Source: Candidatus Brevibacterium intestinigallinarum
GTDB lineage: Bacteria; Actinomycetota; Actinomycetes; Actinomycetales; Brevibacteriaceae
Length of the DNA: 44,131 nt
Reading direction: 5' to 3'
NCBI GenBank assembly: GCA_019117325.1
Contig: DWZY01000329.1
Coordinates: forward strand, 1 to 44,131
Shown here: one piece after another, positions 7,691 to 16,700 of the stretch
Layout of the letters: the number at the start of each line of letters is the position of its first letter
Position numbering within the stretch: the stretch's first letter is position 1
Notes under the pieces: model-generated
The model's database searches: none
The model's input: the letters and a program-made list of their open reading frames with translations, nothing else
Told to the model about the DNA's origin: nothing
Program-made: the position numbers and the translations under genes

Positions 7691-8863
7691 TCAGGCCCCG
7701 GTGGTCTGTGCCTCCCATGCGCGCACCATCTCCGGAGCGACCTCGCGCAGCGCGGCGGGTCGGGGAGCCGCGGGCACCTCCGCACCCGCGCCCCGCGGAT
7801 GAGCGGCCGCGGCGACCACCGCGTCGACGATCGCCAGGGACAGCGCATCCGCCGCGGCGGCGTTGATCGCGACCAGCTCGTGCGAGGGGACGTCGCTCTG
7901 CGCAGCCCCGGTCGCCAGCGCGAACACGGTGTCCCCGTCGTAGAGCGTGTGCGAGGGGTGGACCGCCCGCGCGAGGCCCGCCTGCGCGGACTGCGCGACC
8001 CGGGTCACCTGCGCCGCATCGAGGCCGGCGTCCGTCACGATCGCCGCGATCGTCGTGTTCCGGGGCGAGAGGACCGCGTCACGGACCGTGCCGTCCAGCG
8101 CGAGGGCCTGCTCGACCCAGTCCGCCGGTGCCGCCGGGACCGTGAGGCCCACCCGTTCCAGCACCCCGTCCGCGTGCAGGCGGCCCGAGGGCGCCAGCAC
8201 ATCGCCCATGGGATTCGCGACGACGAGGGCCGCGACCAGGTGCCCGCCGCGGGTGCGCAGGCACACGGAGCCCAGGCCGCCGCGCAGCAGGCCGCGGCCG
8301 GTGAACGCGCCGGTGCCGCCGCCCACGCTGCCGCGCACCGGTGCCCGGCCGCCCAGGACTCCGGCGTGCTCGCCGCCCTCCTCGCGGGCGCTGCGATACG
8401 CCGCGAGGCCCATCTCCGGGCCGGGGTGCCGCAGGGTCCCGTCACCGCGGCCCAGGTCGTAGACGGCGGCTGTCGGGACGATCGGCACGTACGCGCCCGG
8501 CAGCTGCGGGGCGGGGAAGCCGCGCCCGTCCGCGGCCAGGCCCTGCTGGACGCCCAGCGCGGTCGACAGTCCCCACGCGCTGCCGCCGGTCAGGACGATC
8601 GCGTCCGCGCCGGGGGAGTGCGTGCCGGGTGCCAGCACGTCCGTCTCGTGACCGGCGGGGCCGCCACCGGCCACGTCGACGCCCGTGATGGTGCCGGCCG
8701 GCGGCAGCAGGACGGTCGTGCCGGTCAGCCAGCCGTCCTCCGTCGCCTGCGCCGCGCCCACCCGCACACCGGGCACGCTCACGACGGAGCCGCCCGGGAC
8801 CAGCCGGCCGAACGGCTCCCGGAACGGTCCCCGCCCTGCCACATCCGCCGCCGAGGCCCCCAT
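7691..8863 (-). CDS. P1 family peptidase (S58, DmpA-like)
   Basis: A 390-residue protein with the DmpA/NylC-type Ntn-hydrolase features: VSVPGVRVGAAQ near the start (the conserved VxxVPGxxVGH), an IVLTGGSAWGLSTALGVQQ helix, the glycine-rich GSVGGGTGAFTGRG, GGLGSV, AALVVANPMGD and NTTIAAIVTDAGLD. Members are self-processing aminopeptidases or amidases. The Rv1333-like actinobacterial proteins are closest in style. Its ATG overlaps the upstream aminopeptidase P stop by one base (TGATG), so two peptidases appear to be co-translated, perhaps in peptide or D-amino-amide turnover. The substrate is not readable. Confidence 0.85.
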   Translation of the reverse strand: MGASAADVAGRGPFREPFGRLVPGGSVVSVPGVRVGAAQATEDGWLTGTTVLLPPAGTITGVDVAGGGPAGHETDVLAPGTHSPGADAIVLTGGSAWGLSTALGVQQGLAADGRGFPAPQLPGAYVPIVPTAAVYDLGRGDGTLRHPGPEMGLAAYRSAREEGGEHAGVLGGRAPVRGSVGGGTGAFTGRGLLRGGLGSVCLRTRGGHLVAALVVANPMGDVLAPSGRLHADGVLERVGLTVPAAPADWVEQALALDGTVRDAVLSPRNTTIAAIVTDAGLDAAQVTRVAQSAQAGLARAVHPSHTLYDGDTVFALATGAAQSDVPSHELVAINAAAADALSLAIVDAVVAAAAHPRGAGAEVPAAPRPAALREVAPEMVRAWEAQTTGA

Positions 8864-10425
8864 CAGTCGGTCCGCCCCGGTGCCAGCTGCTGGACCCAGG
8901 CCTCGACCTCGGCGCGGGTGCGGGGGAAGCCCGCGGACAGGTTCTCGACCCCGTCGGGCGTCACGAGGACGTCGTCCTCGATCCGGACGCCGATCCCGCG
9001 GAACTCCGCGGGCACCAGCTGATCGGCGGCCTTGAAGTAGAGGCCCGGCTCGATCGTGAAGACCATGCCGGGCTCCAGCAGCCCGTCCAGGTACATGTCG
9101 CGGCGGGCCTGCGCGCAGTCGTGGACGTCGAGGCCCAGGTGGTGGCTGGTGCCGTGGACCATCCACCGGCGGTGCTGCTGGCCGGCGTCCGACAGGGACT
9201 CCTCGACGCTGACCGGCAGGAGACCGAAGTCGTGCAGGCGCCGGGCGATGACCTCCATCGCGGCGGCGTGCACGTCGCGGAAGCGGACGGGGCCGTCGAC
9301 GTGGGAGGCGGCCTTCGCGAACGCGGCGTCTGCGGCCTCGAGCACGGCGTCGTAGATGCGGGCCTGGACCGGGGTGAACGTCCCGTCGACCGGGAGGGTG
9401 CGGGTGATGTCCGCGGTGTAGAGCGAATCCGCCTCCGCCCCCGCGTCCAGGAGGACCAGATCGCCCGGCCGCACGGTGCCGTCGTTGCGGATCCAGTGCA
9501 GCGTGCACGCGTGGTCACCGGCGGCGGCGATCGTGTCGTACCCCACGCCGTAGCCGTCCAGGCGGGCGGCGGACTCGAAGCTCGTCTCGATGACGCGCTC
9601 GCCGCGGGGATGCCTGGTGGCCTCCTGCAGGGAGGCGACCGCGCGATCGAAACCGGCGCGCGTGATGTCGATGGCGCGGCGCAGCTGACCCACCTCGTGC
9701 TCGTCCTTGATGAGGCGCAGCTCGGAGAGGAACTCGGCCAGCTCGTCGTCGCCCACCTCGGCCGTCTCCTGGTCCGCACTCGCCTGGGCGCGGGCGGCGT
9801 CGATCGCCTGCTCGAGCGCCTGATCCGCGCCCCGGACCACGCGGACGGACACGGAGCCCAGGTCCTTCGTCACGGAGTCGAGCGCCGTCGAGGAGTCCGC
9901 GGTCCGGATCCCCGTGCGCACGGACATCGTCTCGAGGTCATCGCGCGGTCCCACCCAGTACTCCCCGTACCGGGCGTCGGAGAAGAACTCCTCCGTGTCC
10001 GCACCCGCACGGGGACGGAACCACAGGGTGACGGTGTGTCCGGCAGCGTCCGGGGACACGGCAGCGGTGCTGGCGGCGGCCTCGGCGGTGTCGTTCGGCT
10101 CGAAGACCAGCAGCGCGTCCGGCTCCGACTCCGTCTCCAGCCCCGTCAGGTGGATGAACGCGGAGTGCGCGCGGAAGCGGTAGTCCGTGTCGTTCGAGCG
10201 CACCTTGAGCGGCCCGGCGGGGACGACGATGCGCTCGCCGGGGAAGCGGCGGGAGACGGCGGCCCGGCGCTCGGGCGTCCAGGCGGCGGCCGGCAGCGGA
10301 GCGACGTCTGTGAGCGGCGTGCGGTCCCAGCCGGAGGCGACGAAGTCCCGGAACGCGTTCGACGAGGGCCGGTGGGAGCGGTTGTTGACGCGATCGGACA
10401 GGTCGTCGGAAGAAGAGGTGCTCAT
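8863..10425 (-). CDS. pepP: aminopeptidase P family (Xaa-Pro aminopeptidase, M24B)
   Basis: The 520-residue length and two-domain layout match actinobacterial PepP. The N-terminal domain contains GERIVVPAGPLKVRSNDTDYRFR. The pita-bread domain carries the metal ligands: LLDAGAEADSLYTADITRT (two Asp), GTSHHLGLDVHD (His), FTIEPGLYF (Glu) and GVRIEDDVLVT (Glu). It removes an N-terminal residue that precedes proline and needs two divalent metal ions. It is the first gene of the five-gene minus-strand operon, with stop/start overlap to the S58 peptidase, and is divergent from the PHP gene with 62 bases between start codons. Confidence 0.92.
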   Translation of the reverse strand: MSTSSSDDLSDRVNNRSHRPSSNAFRDFVASGWDRTPLTDVAPLPAAAWTPERRAAVSRRFPGERIVVPAGPLKVRSNDTDYRFRAHSAFIHLTGLETESEPDALLVFEPNDTAEAAASTAAVSPDAAGHTVTLWFRPRAGADTEEFFSDARYGEYWVGPRDDLETMSVRTGIRTADSSTALDSVTKDLGSVSVRVVRGADQALEQAIDAARAQASADQETAEVGDDELAEFLSELRLIKDEHEVGQLRRAIDITRAGFDRAVASLQEATRHPRGERVIETSFESAARLDGYGVGYDTIAAAGDHACTLHWIRNDGTVRPGDLVLLDAGAEADSLYTADITRTLPVDGTFTPVQARIYDAVLEAADAAFAKAASHVDGPVRFRDVHAAAMEVIARRLHDFGLLPVSVEESLSDAGQQHRRWMVHGTSHHLGLDVHDCAQARRDMYLDGLLEPGMVFTIEPGLYFKAADQLVPAEFRGIGVRIEDDVLVTPDGVENLSAGFPRTRAEVEAWVQQLAPGRTD

Positions 10426-10475
10426 GGCGCCATCCTAGCCAGGGGCACCACGGCTCCCCGGGCGGTGGCGGGCTC

Positions 10476-10481
10476 TACGAT
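10476..10481 (+). promoter_or_regulatory. -10 element of a leaderless PHP-gene transcript
   Basis: TACGAT ends 6 bases before ATG 10488 and the gap GGGGCC is no ribosome-binding site. Confidence 0.5.
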
Positions 10482-10487
10482 GGGGCC

Positions 10488-11339
10488 ATGCGCGCTGACC
10501 TGCACACCCACTCCCGCTACTCCGACGGCACCCAGTCGCCCGCGGAGCTCGTCGCCGAGGCCGCTGCCGTGGGCCTGGGCGTCCTGGCCCTTACGGACCA
10601 CGACACGACCCGCGGGTGGGCGGAGGCTGCCGAGGCCGCGCAGTCCGCCGGCGTGGGCCTGGTCCGCGGGATGGAGGTGTCCTGCCGCTGGGACGGCATC
10701 AGCGTCCACATCCTCTGCTACCTGCACGACCCGGAGGGTGCGGAGATCACGCACGCCGTCGAGCAGGCGCGCGACGACCGCATCATCCGCAGCCGGCTCA
10801 TGGTCGACCGGCTGTCCCAGGACTTCCCCGTCACGTGGGAGGACGTCGAGCGGGTCGCGGGCCCGGACGCCACGATCGGCCGTCCGCACATCGCGGACGC
10901 ACTCGTCGCCGTCGGTGTCGTCGCCGATCGGACGGAGGCATTCGGCCGGCTCCTGACCGGCGGCGGTCCCTATTACGTCGCGCTGCCGGTCATCTCACCG
11001 GTCGACGCGATCGGCATGATCCACGACGCCGGGGGAGCGGCAGTGTTCGCGCATCCGCTCGCCTCAGCGCGCGGCCGGGTCGTCCCCGAGGCCGGCATGC
11101 GCGCGATCATCGCCGCAGGACTGGACGGGCTCGAGGTCGATCACCGGGACAACCCGCCGGCGGGCCGGGCGCGTCTGCGCACCCTCGCCGCGGAGCGGGG
11201 ACTGCTGGTGACCGGTTCCAGCGACTACCACGGCACGGGCAAGCCCAACCAGCTGGGCGAGCACACGACGGAGCGCTCGCAGCTCCTGGCGCTCCTGGAC
11301 CGGACGAGCGGAACGGCGCCCCTCGGGATCACCCGATGA
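10488..11339 (+). CDS. PHP domain phosphoesterase (RNase AM / nucleoside bisphosphate phosphatase type)
   Basis: A 283-residue PHP protein. Metal-site motifs are visible in order: DLHTHSRYSDG (about 4-14), LALTDHDTTRGW, GMEVSC, FAHP in the C-terminal half, and TGSSDYHG. The TrpH/YciV-like order and length fit enzymes that remove the 3'-phosphate from 3',5'-bisphosphonucleotides and trim 5' ends of RNA (RNase AM). It is not a histidinol phosphatase. It stands alone on the plus strand, converging on the DEAD-box gene. The start follows a TACGAT -10 directly. Confidence 0.85.
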   Translation: MRADLHTHSRYSDGTQSPAELVAEAAAVGLGVLALTDHDTTRGWAEAAEAAQSAGVGLVRGMEVSCRWDGISVHILCYLHDPEGAEITHAVEQARDDRIIRSRLMVDRLSQDFPVTWEDVERVAGPDATIGRPHIADALVAVGVVADRTEAFGRLLTGGGPYYVALPVISPVDAIGMIHDAGGAAVFAHPLASARGRVVPEAGMRAIIAAGLDGLEVDHRDNPPAGRARLRTLAAERGLLVTGSSDYHGTGKPNQLGEHTTERSQLLALLDRTSGTAPLGITR

Positions 11340-11365
11340 GCGCCGTTCCGTGTGTCTGCGCGGGC

Positions 11366-11418
11366 GACCCGGACTGACGTCACCGGGGTGACCCGGAGTG
11401 ATGTCTCCGGGACCCGGG
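11366..11418. repeat. short imperfect tandem repeat in a convergent intergenic spacer
   Basis: Units that begin GACCCGG start at 11366, 11390 and 11411. The first two agree at most positions over about 21 bases; the third keeps only the beginning. It lies between the PHP and DEAD-box stops. A small hairpin GTCACC-GG-GGTGAC (11379-11392) sits across the first boundary and could act as a weak terminator. Confidence 0.5.
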
Positions 11419-11440
11419 ATCGGTCAGGCGAGTTCGCCGA

Positions 11441-13021
11441 TCAGGCCGATTCGGCTGCGGCGGCGCCGGCGGGCGCACCCGTCGCCGGGGCCTCGGTCGT
11501 CTGCGTGCTGCGGCCGCTGCCGCCGCGACGACGGCGCCTGCGCCGCGGACGGCCCTCGCCGGAGCCGTCGCCGGAGGTCTGCGTGTCCGCTGCCTGCGTG
11601 CCATTGTCCGATGCCGAGGCCGTGGTCCCGTCCTGCGACTGGCCGCCCCGCGTGCGACGACGCGAGCGGCTGCGGTTGCCGGAGCGCTCGCGCGACGACT
11701 CGCTGCCGGAGGAGTCGCGGTCCGAGCGGCCGGACCGGTTGCGGCGCTCGGAGGCGCCGGTGTCCTCGGCCTCCTCGCCCGCGGCGGGACGGCGGCGCTT
11801 GAGTCGGCCCTTCGTGCCCTTCGGGATGCCCAGGTCCGCGTAGAGGTGCGGCGACGTGGAGTAGGTCTCCTGCGGCTCGCCCAGCTCCAGGTTCAGTGCA
11901 CGATCGATGAGGCTCCAGCGGGGGAGGTCATCCCAGTCGACCAGCGTGATCGCGGTGCCGGTGCGGCCCGCACGGCCCGTCCGGCCGATCCGGTGCACGT
12001 AGGTCTTCTCATCCTCCGGGCACTGGTAGTTGATGACGTGGGTGATGTCGTCGATGTCGATGCCGCGAGCCGCGACGTCCGTGGCGACGAGCACGTTCGT
12101 GCGGCCGTCGCGGAAGGACGCGAGCGCCTTCTCGCGCATCTGCTGGTTGAGGTCGCCGTGCAGGGCGCGCGCCTCGAAGCCGCGGTCGCGCAGCTCCTCG
12201 CCCAGGCGGTCGGCCGTGCGCTTGGTGCGGGCGAAGACGATCGTCTGGCCGCGGCCCTCGGCCTGCAGGATCCGCGCGACCATCTCGGACTTGTCCATCG
12301 CGTGCGCGCGGTAGACGAACTGGCGGGTCGACGCGTTCAGCTGCGACTCGTCCGAGGGATCGTGCGCGCGGATGTGCGTGGGCCGGGACATGTAGCGGCG
12401 GGCCAGGGCGATGACGGCACCCGGCATGGTCGCGGAGAACAGCATGGTCTGGCGCGAGGTGGGCAGTGCCGCGACGATGCGCTCGACGTCGGGCAGGAAG
12501 CCCAGGTCCAGCATCTCGTCCGCCTCGTCGAAGACGGCGGTGCGGACCGCGTTGAGGCGCAGGACGCGTCGTCCGTACAGGTCCAGCAGGCGACCGGGGG
12601 TGCCGACGACCACGTCGACACCGGCGGCCAGCGCATCGATCTGCGGCTCGAACGCCTTGCCGCCGTAGATGGTGATGATCGAGAGGCCGGGACGCTTCCG
12701 GCTGGCGGTGACGAGGTCCTCTGCGACCTGCTGCGCCAGCTCGCGGGTGGGAACGACGACCAGGGCCTGCGGGGCGCGGCCCTGTGCCTCGGGCGCATCC
12801 GGCTCACCGGGGGCGACGACCCGCTGCAGCAGCGGAATGCCGAAGCCCAGGGTCTTGCCGGTGCCGGTCTTGGCCTGCCCGATGATGTCCGCGCCGTTCA
12901 GCGCGACGGGCAGGGTCATGGCCTGGATGGGGAAGGGGGCGGTGATCCCCGCGTCGGACAGGGCTTCGACGATGGGGTCTGCGACGCCGAAATCGGCGAA
13001 GGTCTGCTGGGTGTCAGTCAC
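11441..13021 (-). CDS. DEAD-box ATP-dependent RNA helicase
   Basis: The 526-residue protein has every motif in order: a Q motif (FADFGVADPIVEALSDAGI, with Q at IQAM), AKTGTGKT, PTRELAQQ, TPGRLLD, DEADEMLDLGF, SAT, FARTKRTADRL, ATDVAARGIDIDDI and HRIGRTGRAGRTG. A long Arg/Ser/Gly/Asp-rich tail (about 390-526, with RSRRRTRGGQ and RPRRRRRRRGG) follows and would bind RNA non-specifically. It matches the Rv3211 (RhlE-like) gene, which in mycobacteria also lies near DUF3107 and the adnAB region. Expected roles are ribosome assembly or RNA turnover. The start is a GTG with GAGGAG 6 bases upstream. Confidence 0.92.
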   Translation of the reverse strand: MTDTQQTFADFGVADPIVEALSDAGITAPFPIQAMTLPVALNGADIIGQAKTGTGKTLGFGIPLLQRVVAPGEPDAPEAQGRAPQALVVVPTRELAQQVAEDLVTASRKRPGLSIITIYGGKAFEPQIDALAAGVDVVVGTPGRLLDLYGRRVLRLNAVRTAVFDEADEMLDLGFLPDVERIVAALPTSRQTMLFSATMPGAVIALARRYMSRPTHIRAHDPSDESQLNASTRQFVYRAHAMDKSEMVARILQAEGRGQTIVFARTKRTADRLGEELRDRGFEARALHGDLNQQMREKALASFRDGRTNVLVATDVAARGIDIDDITHVINYQCPEDEKTYVHRIGRTGRAGRTGTAITLVDWDDLPRWSLIDRALNLELGEPQETYSTSPHLYADLGIPKGTKGRLKRRRPAAGEEAEDTGASERRNRSGRSDRDSSGSESSRERSGNRSRSRRRTRGGQSQDGTTASASDNGTQAADTQTSGDGSGEGRPRRRRRRRGGSGRSTQTTEAPATGAPAGAAAAESA

Positions 13022-13323
13022 TGGTTCTCCTCACGGCGCTCCATGAAGAGCACCTCTGATACATGTGCGCCCCGGCGGGCCCGAGCATCAGTGGGGGATC
13101 GGGTCGCGCTCACGGGGCGGAAGAGCGGCGCGCACGGGCGCTGCTCGGGGCCGCGGTCGGACGCACACGAGCCGTTCCTGCATCTGCGCGATCAGGCGGG
13201 CCGATCGGACGGGAGGGCCGGACCCGGAACCCCGTCCGGGAGGTCAGAACCGTGCGGGCGCTGCCGCAGCCTCGTGTCGATGATACACGCAGTCCGCGAC
13301 AGCGCCCGATCCAGCGGCGGGTG
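13022..13323 (-). promoter_or_regulatory. 302-base gene-free leader upstream of the DEAD-box gene
   Basis: No credible gene is present. On the minus strand there are two possible -10 hexamers: TATCAG near 13059-13054, which would give a leader of about 25 bases, and TATCAT at 13285-13280, which would give one of about 250 bases. Neither has a clear -35. The stretch is GC-rich and rich in short inverted repeats. DEAD-box helicase genes often have long regulated leaders, but nothing here proves one. Confidence 0.35.
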
Positions 13324-13548
13324 TCAGGAGACGCCGAAGCCCACGCGGCGCACCGTCTCCTCGCCCACCTCGACGTACGCGAGGGCGTCGACGGGCACGA
13401 TGACCCGGCGGCCCTTCTCGTCGTCGAGCGTGAGCGCGCCGCCGTCGCCCAGCGCCTTCGTCACCGCGGCGGTGACGTCGTCGCGAGTCTGCTCGGACTC
13501 GAGCACGATCTCCCGGTTGGTCTGGCGCATGCCGATCTTGATCTCCAC
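13324..13548 (-). CDS. DUF3107 domain-containing protein
   Basis: A 74-residue protein: EIKIGMRQTNREIVLESEQT at the start, then TLDDEKGRRVIVPVDALAYVEV and RRVGFG near the end. This is the actinobacterial DUF3107 family (Rv3208A, TB9.4). The function is unknown; the fold is probably a small beta-rich ATP-binding-protein-like domain. The GTG start has AGGAG about 6 bases upstream, and a TAGGCT -10 candidate lies at 13590-13585. It is divergent from adnA; in mycobacteria it also sits near the adnAB and DEAD-box genes. Confidence 0.9.
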   Translation of the reverse strand: MEIKIGMRQTNREIVLESEQTRDDVTAAVTKALGDGGALTLDDEKGRRVIVPVDALAYVEVGEETVRRVGFGVS

Positions 13549-13717
13549 TGTGCACTCCTGAGCGAGTCGGTACGGGTCGGTCTCAGCCTAGTCCTGCGCG
13601 CCCCGGCCTGCGCACCGGTGATGCACAGGCGTGTGCTGTGACTGTGTCCGTGCCGCATGATCGAATGTGGATGACGCGCGAATGCGGCAGCACAACGGGG
13701 ACGTGGAGGAGGACCGG

Positions 13718-16700
13718 ATGGTCGGTGCAGGCAGGGAGGACGCCGTCGACGACTCGACCGCGGATGGTGCGCTCGTCGATGCGGACGGCCAGCGCATCGA
13801 CCCGGTCGCAGGGTCCGTCGCGCGCCTGCTGGCGGGCGGGGGCGCCGCCTCCGTCGTCGCCGCGCCGGGCACGGGGCTCACCCGCGTGCTGGTGGAGGCG
13901 CACGAGCAGCTGCTGACCACTCACGGCCTCGCCCCCTCGGACGTCCTTGTCCTCACTCCCACGCGCGCCCACGCGGATCAGTTGCGCGACCGGCTCTCCG
14001 CCGGCACCAGCGCCGTGCGCGTGGGCGGTGCCGGCGCCCGCAGCGTCCAGTCGTTCGCGTTCGGGCTCGTCGCGGCGGACAGCGCCGTGCGGCTGGGCGA
14101 GCCTCTCCGGTTCCTGTCCGGGGCTGACCAGGACGCGGTGCTGGCGTCCCTGCTCGAGGGGTACGCGGAGGGCCGCGCTCCGGATCCCGGGTGGCCGGAG
14201 ACCTTCACACAGGAGATGACCGGGACCGTCTCCTTCCGCGACCAGCTGCGCGATGCCCTCGACCGCGTGCTGGAGCGAGGTGCAGAGCCGGTCGACATCG
14301 ATGCTGTGGCCACACGCGGGGCACGGCCGGAGTGGGCCGCGCTCGCCCGCGTCCTCCAGGACTATCGCGATGTCACGCGGTCGTTCGCGGGCTTCGGCGG
14401 GATCGACACCTCCGGCGTGCTCGACGCTGCTCGTGACCTGCTGGGGGACGAACTCGGTGCAGGCACCTCGGCGGGCGGTCCCTGGTCCTTCGCACCGGAT
14501 CCCGTGCCGCGATGCGTGCTCGTCGACGCGGCTCAGGACATCTCCGATGCCGCCCTGGGTCTCCTCGAGGGACTGCGGAGCCTGGGCTGCGGGATCGCCG
14601 TCTTCGGGTGCCCGGACTCCTCGACGCAGGGTTTCCGCGGGGCCGGCGGCGGCCTCGTCGCCCAGTGGGCGTCCTCCGTGCGCAGCACTCAGGACGGTGA
14701 GGGACTCTTCGCGCTGCCCGCGGCCCCCACTCAGGGTCGCGGCGCCGGGAGCGTGCGCGATCTGTGCCTGAGCCTCTCGCGGCGGATCTCCGCGCACCTC
14801 GAGCTGGGGCACATCCCGCGCGTGGATGAGGACAGCCGGCAGGTCGACGGGGAGCGCCAGCAGGTCGACGGGGCGCTCCAGTCGGACACTGCGTCGCCGG
14901 CACAGGAGCCCGGGTCGCGGGTGCGTGTGCTCACCCACCGGTCGACGGCGGACCGGTCGCGGCACGTCGCGTCGCTGGTGCGCGGATGGCACCACGATGA
15001 GGGAGTCGCCTTCTCCGACATCGCGGTCATCGCGCGCACCAGCGGGACGGCAGTGGCTCTCCGTGCGGAGCTGGGTGCTCTGGGCGTCCCGGTCGAATCG
15101 ACGGACCTGCCCCTGTCCGCCGATCCCGCCACGGTGCCTCTCCTCATGCTGCTGACCGCGGACCCGCGGGACCCGGTCAGTCGCTCGGCACTCCTGCGCG
15201 ACCTCCTCACCGGTGTCTACGGCGACGTCGACGCGCTCGCCCTGCGCGGCCTCGAGCGCCAGGCCCACCGCGTCCTCCCCCCGGAGGAGATTCGCGAACA
15301 GGGGACCAGCGCGGGTGAGGCCGGCGTCGACGAGGCCAGCGCCGATGAGACCCGTGCGGAACTGTCCACCGTGGAGGCAGCTGGCGAAGCGGGGACCAGC
15401 GCGAGTGAGACGGCCCATCCGGTCGCGGATCCGCTGCTCGCCTGGATCGACAGGGAGGGTGCGGACCGGCTGCCCGCACCGCTGGCACGCGCAGCCGCAC
15501 TGCTGGAGCACGGTGCCCGGCTGCGCGACGACAGTCCGCACCTCGCCCTGTGGACGCTGTGGGAGGCGACTGGCGTGGCGACCGCGTGGCGCGACGACGT
15601 CCTGCGCGATCCGCGCTCCCCGCTGCGCGAGCGCCTCGACGCGGTCGTGCGCCTCTTCGCCCTGGCGACGAAGACAGAGGACTCGCAGGGACTCAGCGCC
15701 TCCGCCTTCGCCCGGCGCGTGCTGGACCAGGTCTACGCACAGGACTCGCTGGGTGCGCGCGATGCGCTGCCACTCGTCACCGTGGACTCGCCGGCGGGCA
15801 CCGCGCACCGCGACTACGCGCGCGTCATCATCGTCGACGTGGACGAGGGCCGCTGGCCCAACCCCCGCATCCGCCGCAATGTGTTCCACCCCGACGAGCT
15901 CCTGACGGAGCTGCTGGACCCGCAGGCCGCCGCGGTGTCGGATGCCCCCGGCGAGGAGACCCGTCGCCTGCGCCAGCGCACGATCCGCGACGAGGCGAGC
16001 CTGTTCCTGTCGGCAGCCTCGCGTGCGCGGGATGAGTTGGTCGTCTGCGCGGTCGATGACGGCGATGCGAGCCCCAGCGCGCTGCATCACCTCTGCCGCG
16101 ACTTCGACGCGGAGCTGACTGCGGAGCCGGAGGCGGGAGAAGACCTGTCCGATCCCTCGCCGCTGGTGGACGGACCCGACCCGGACTTGCTGCCCGCCCG
16201 TCTGCGGGACGTCGTCGGACTCGCCCGGCAGAGGCTGCTCGAGGCCCCGGATCCCGGCGAATGGGCGCGGCTCGTGGCGGCGCTCGCCGGCCTCGGCGTC
16301 CGGGAAGCACGACCGCACACGTGGAGCACGTGGTTCGAGGTGTCATCGGACGCTCCTGTGCGCGATGCGGAGGAGACTGTGCGCATCCGTCCCTCACAGG
16401 TCGAGCGGTTCGCGACGTGCCCGCTGCAGTGGTTCCTCGTCGACAGCGGGGGAGCGCGGGGGGACACGTCTGCCGCATCGCTGGGCACCGCCATCCACGC
16501 GGTGGCGGAGCACCACCAGGAGCCGGACCGCGCGGCGATGATGGAGGAGTTCCTCACGACCTATGACCTGGAGCAGGAGGCGTCCGACTGGGAGCGGGAG
16601 GCGCTGGTCCGGGATGTCGAGCAGATGATCGACACGCTGTGCGACTACCTCGCCACCAGCCGCGACGAGCTCCGGGCACTGGCAGCAGACGGTCACGACG

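Noticed and set aside
9121..10956. Plus-strand frame covering pepP antisense and the PHP start
   Set aside because: The real genes on either strand carry complete metal-site motifs, and this frame has none.
13583..16318. Long minus-strand open frame opposite adnA
   Set aside because: Its composition is that of an antisense shadow; the plus strand has intact AdnA nuclease motifs and a good ribosome-binding site.
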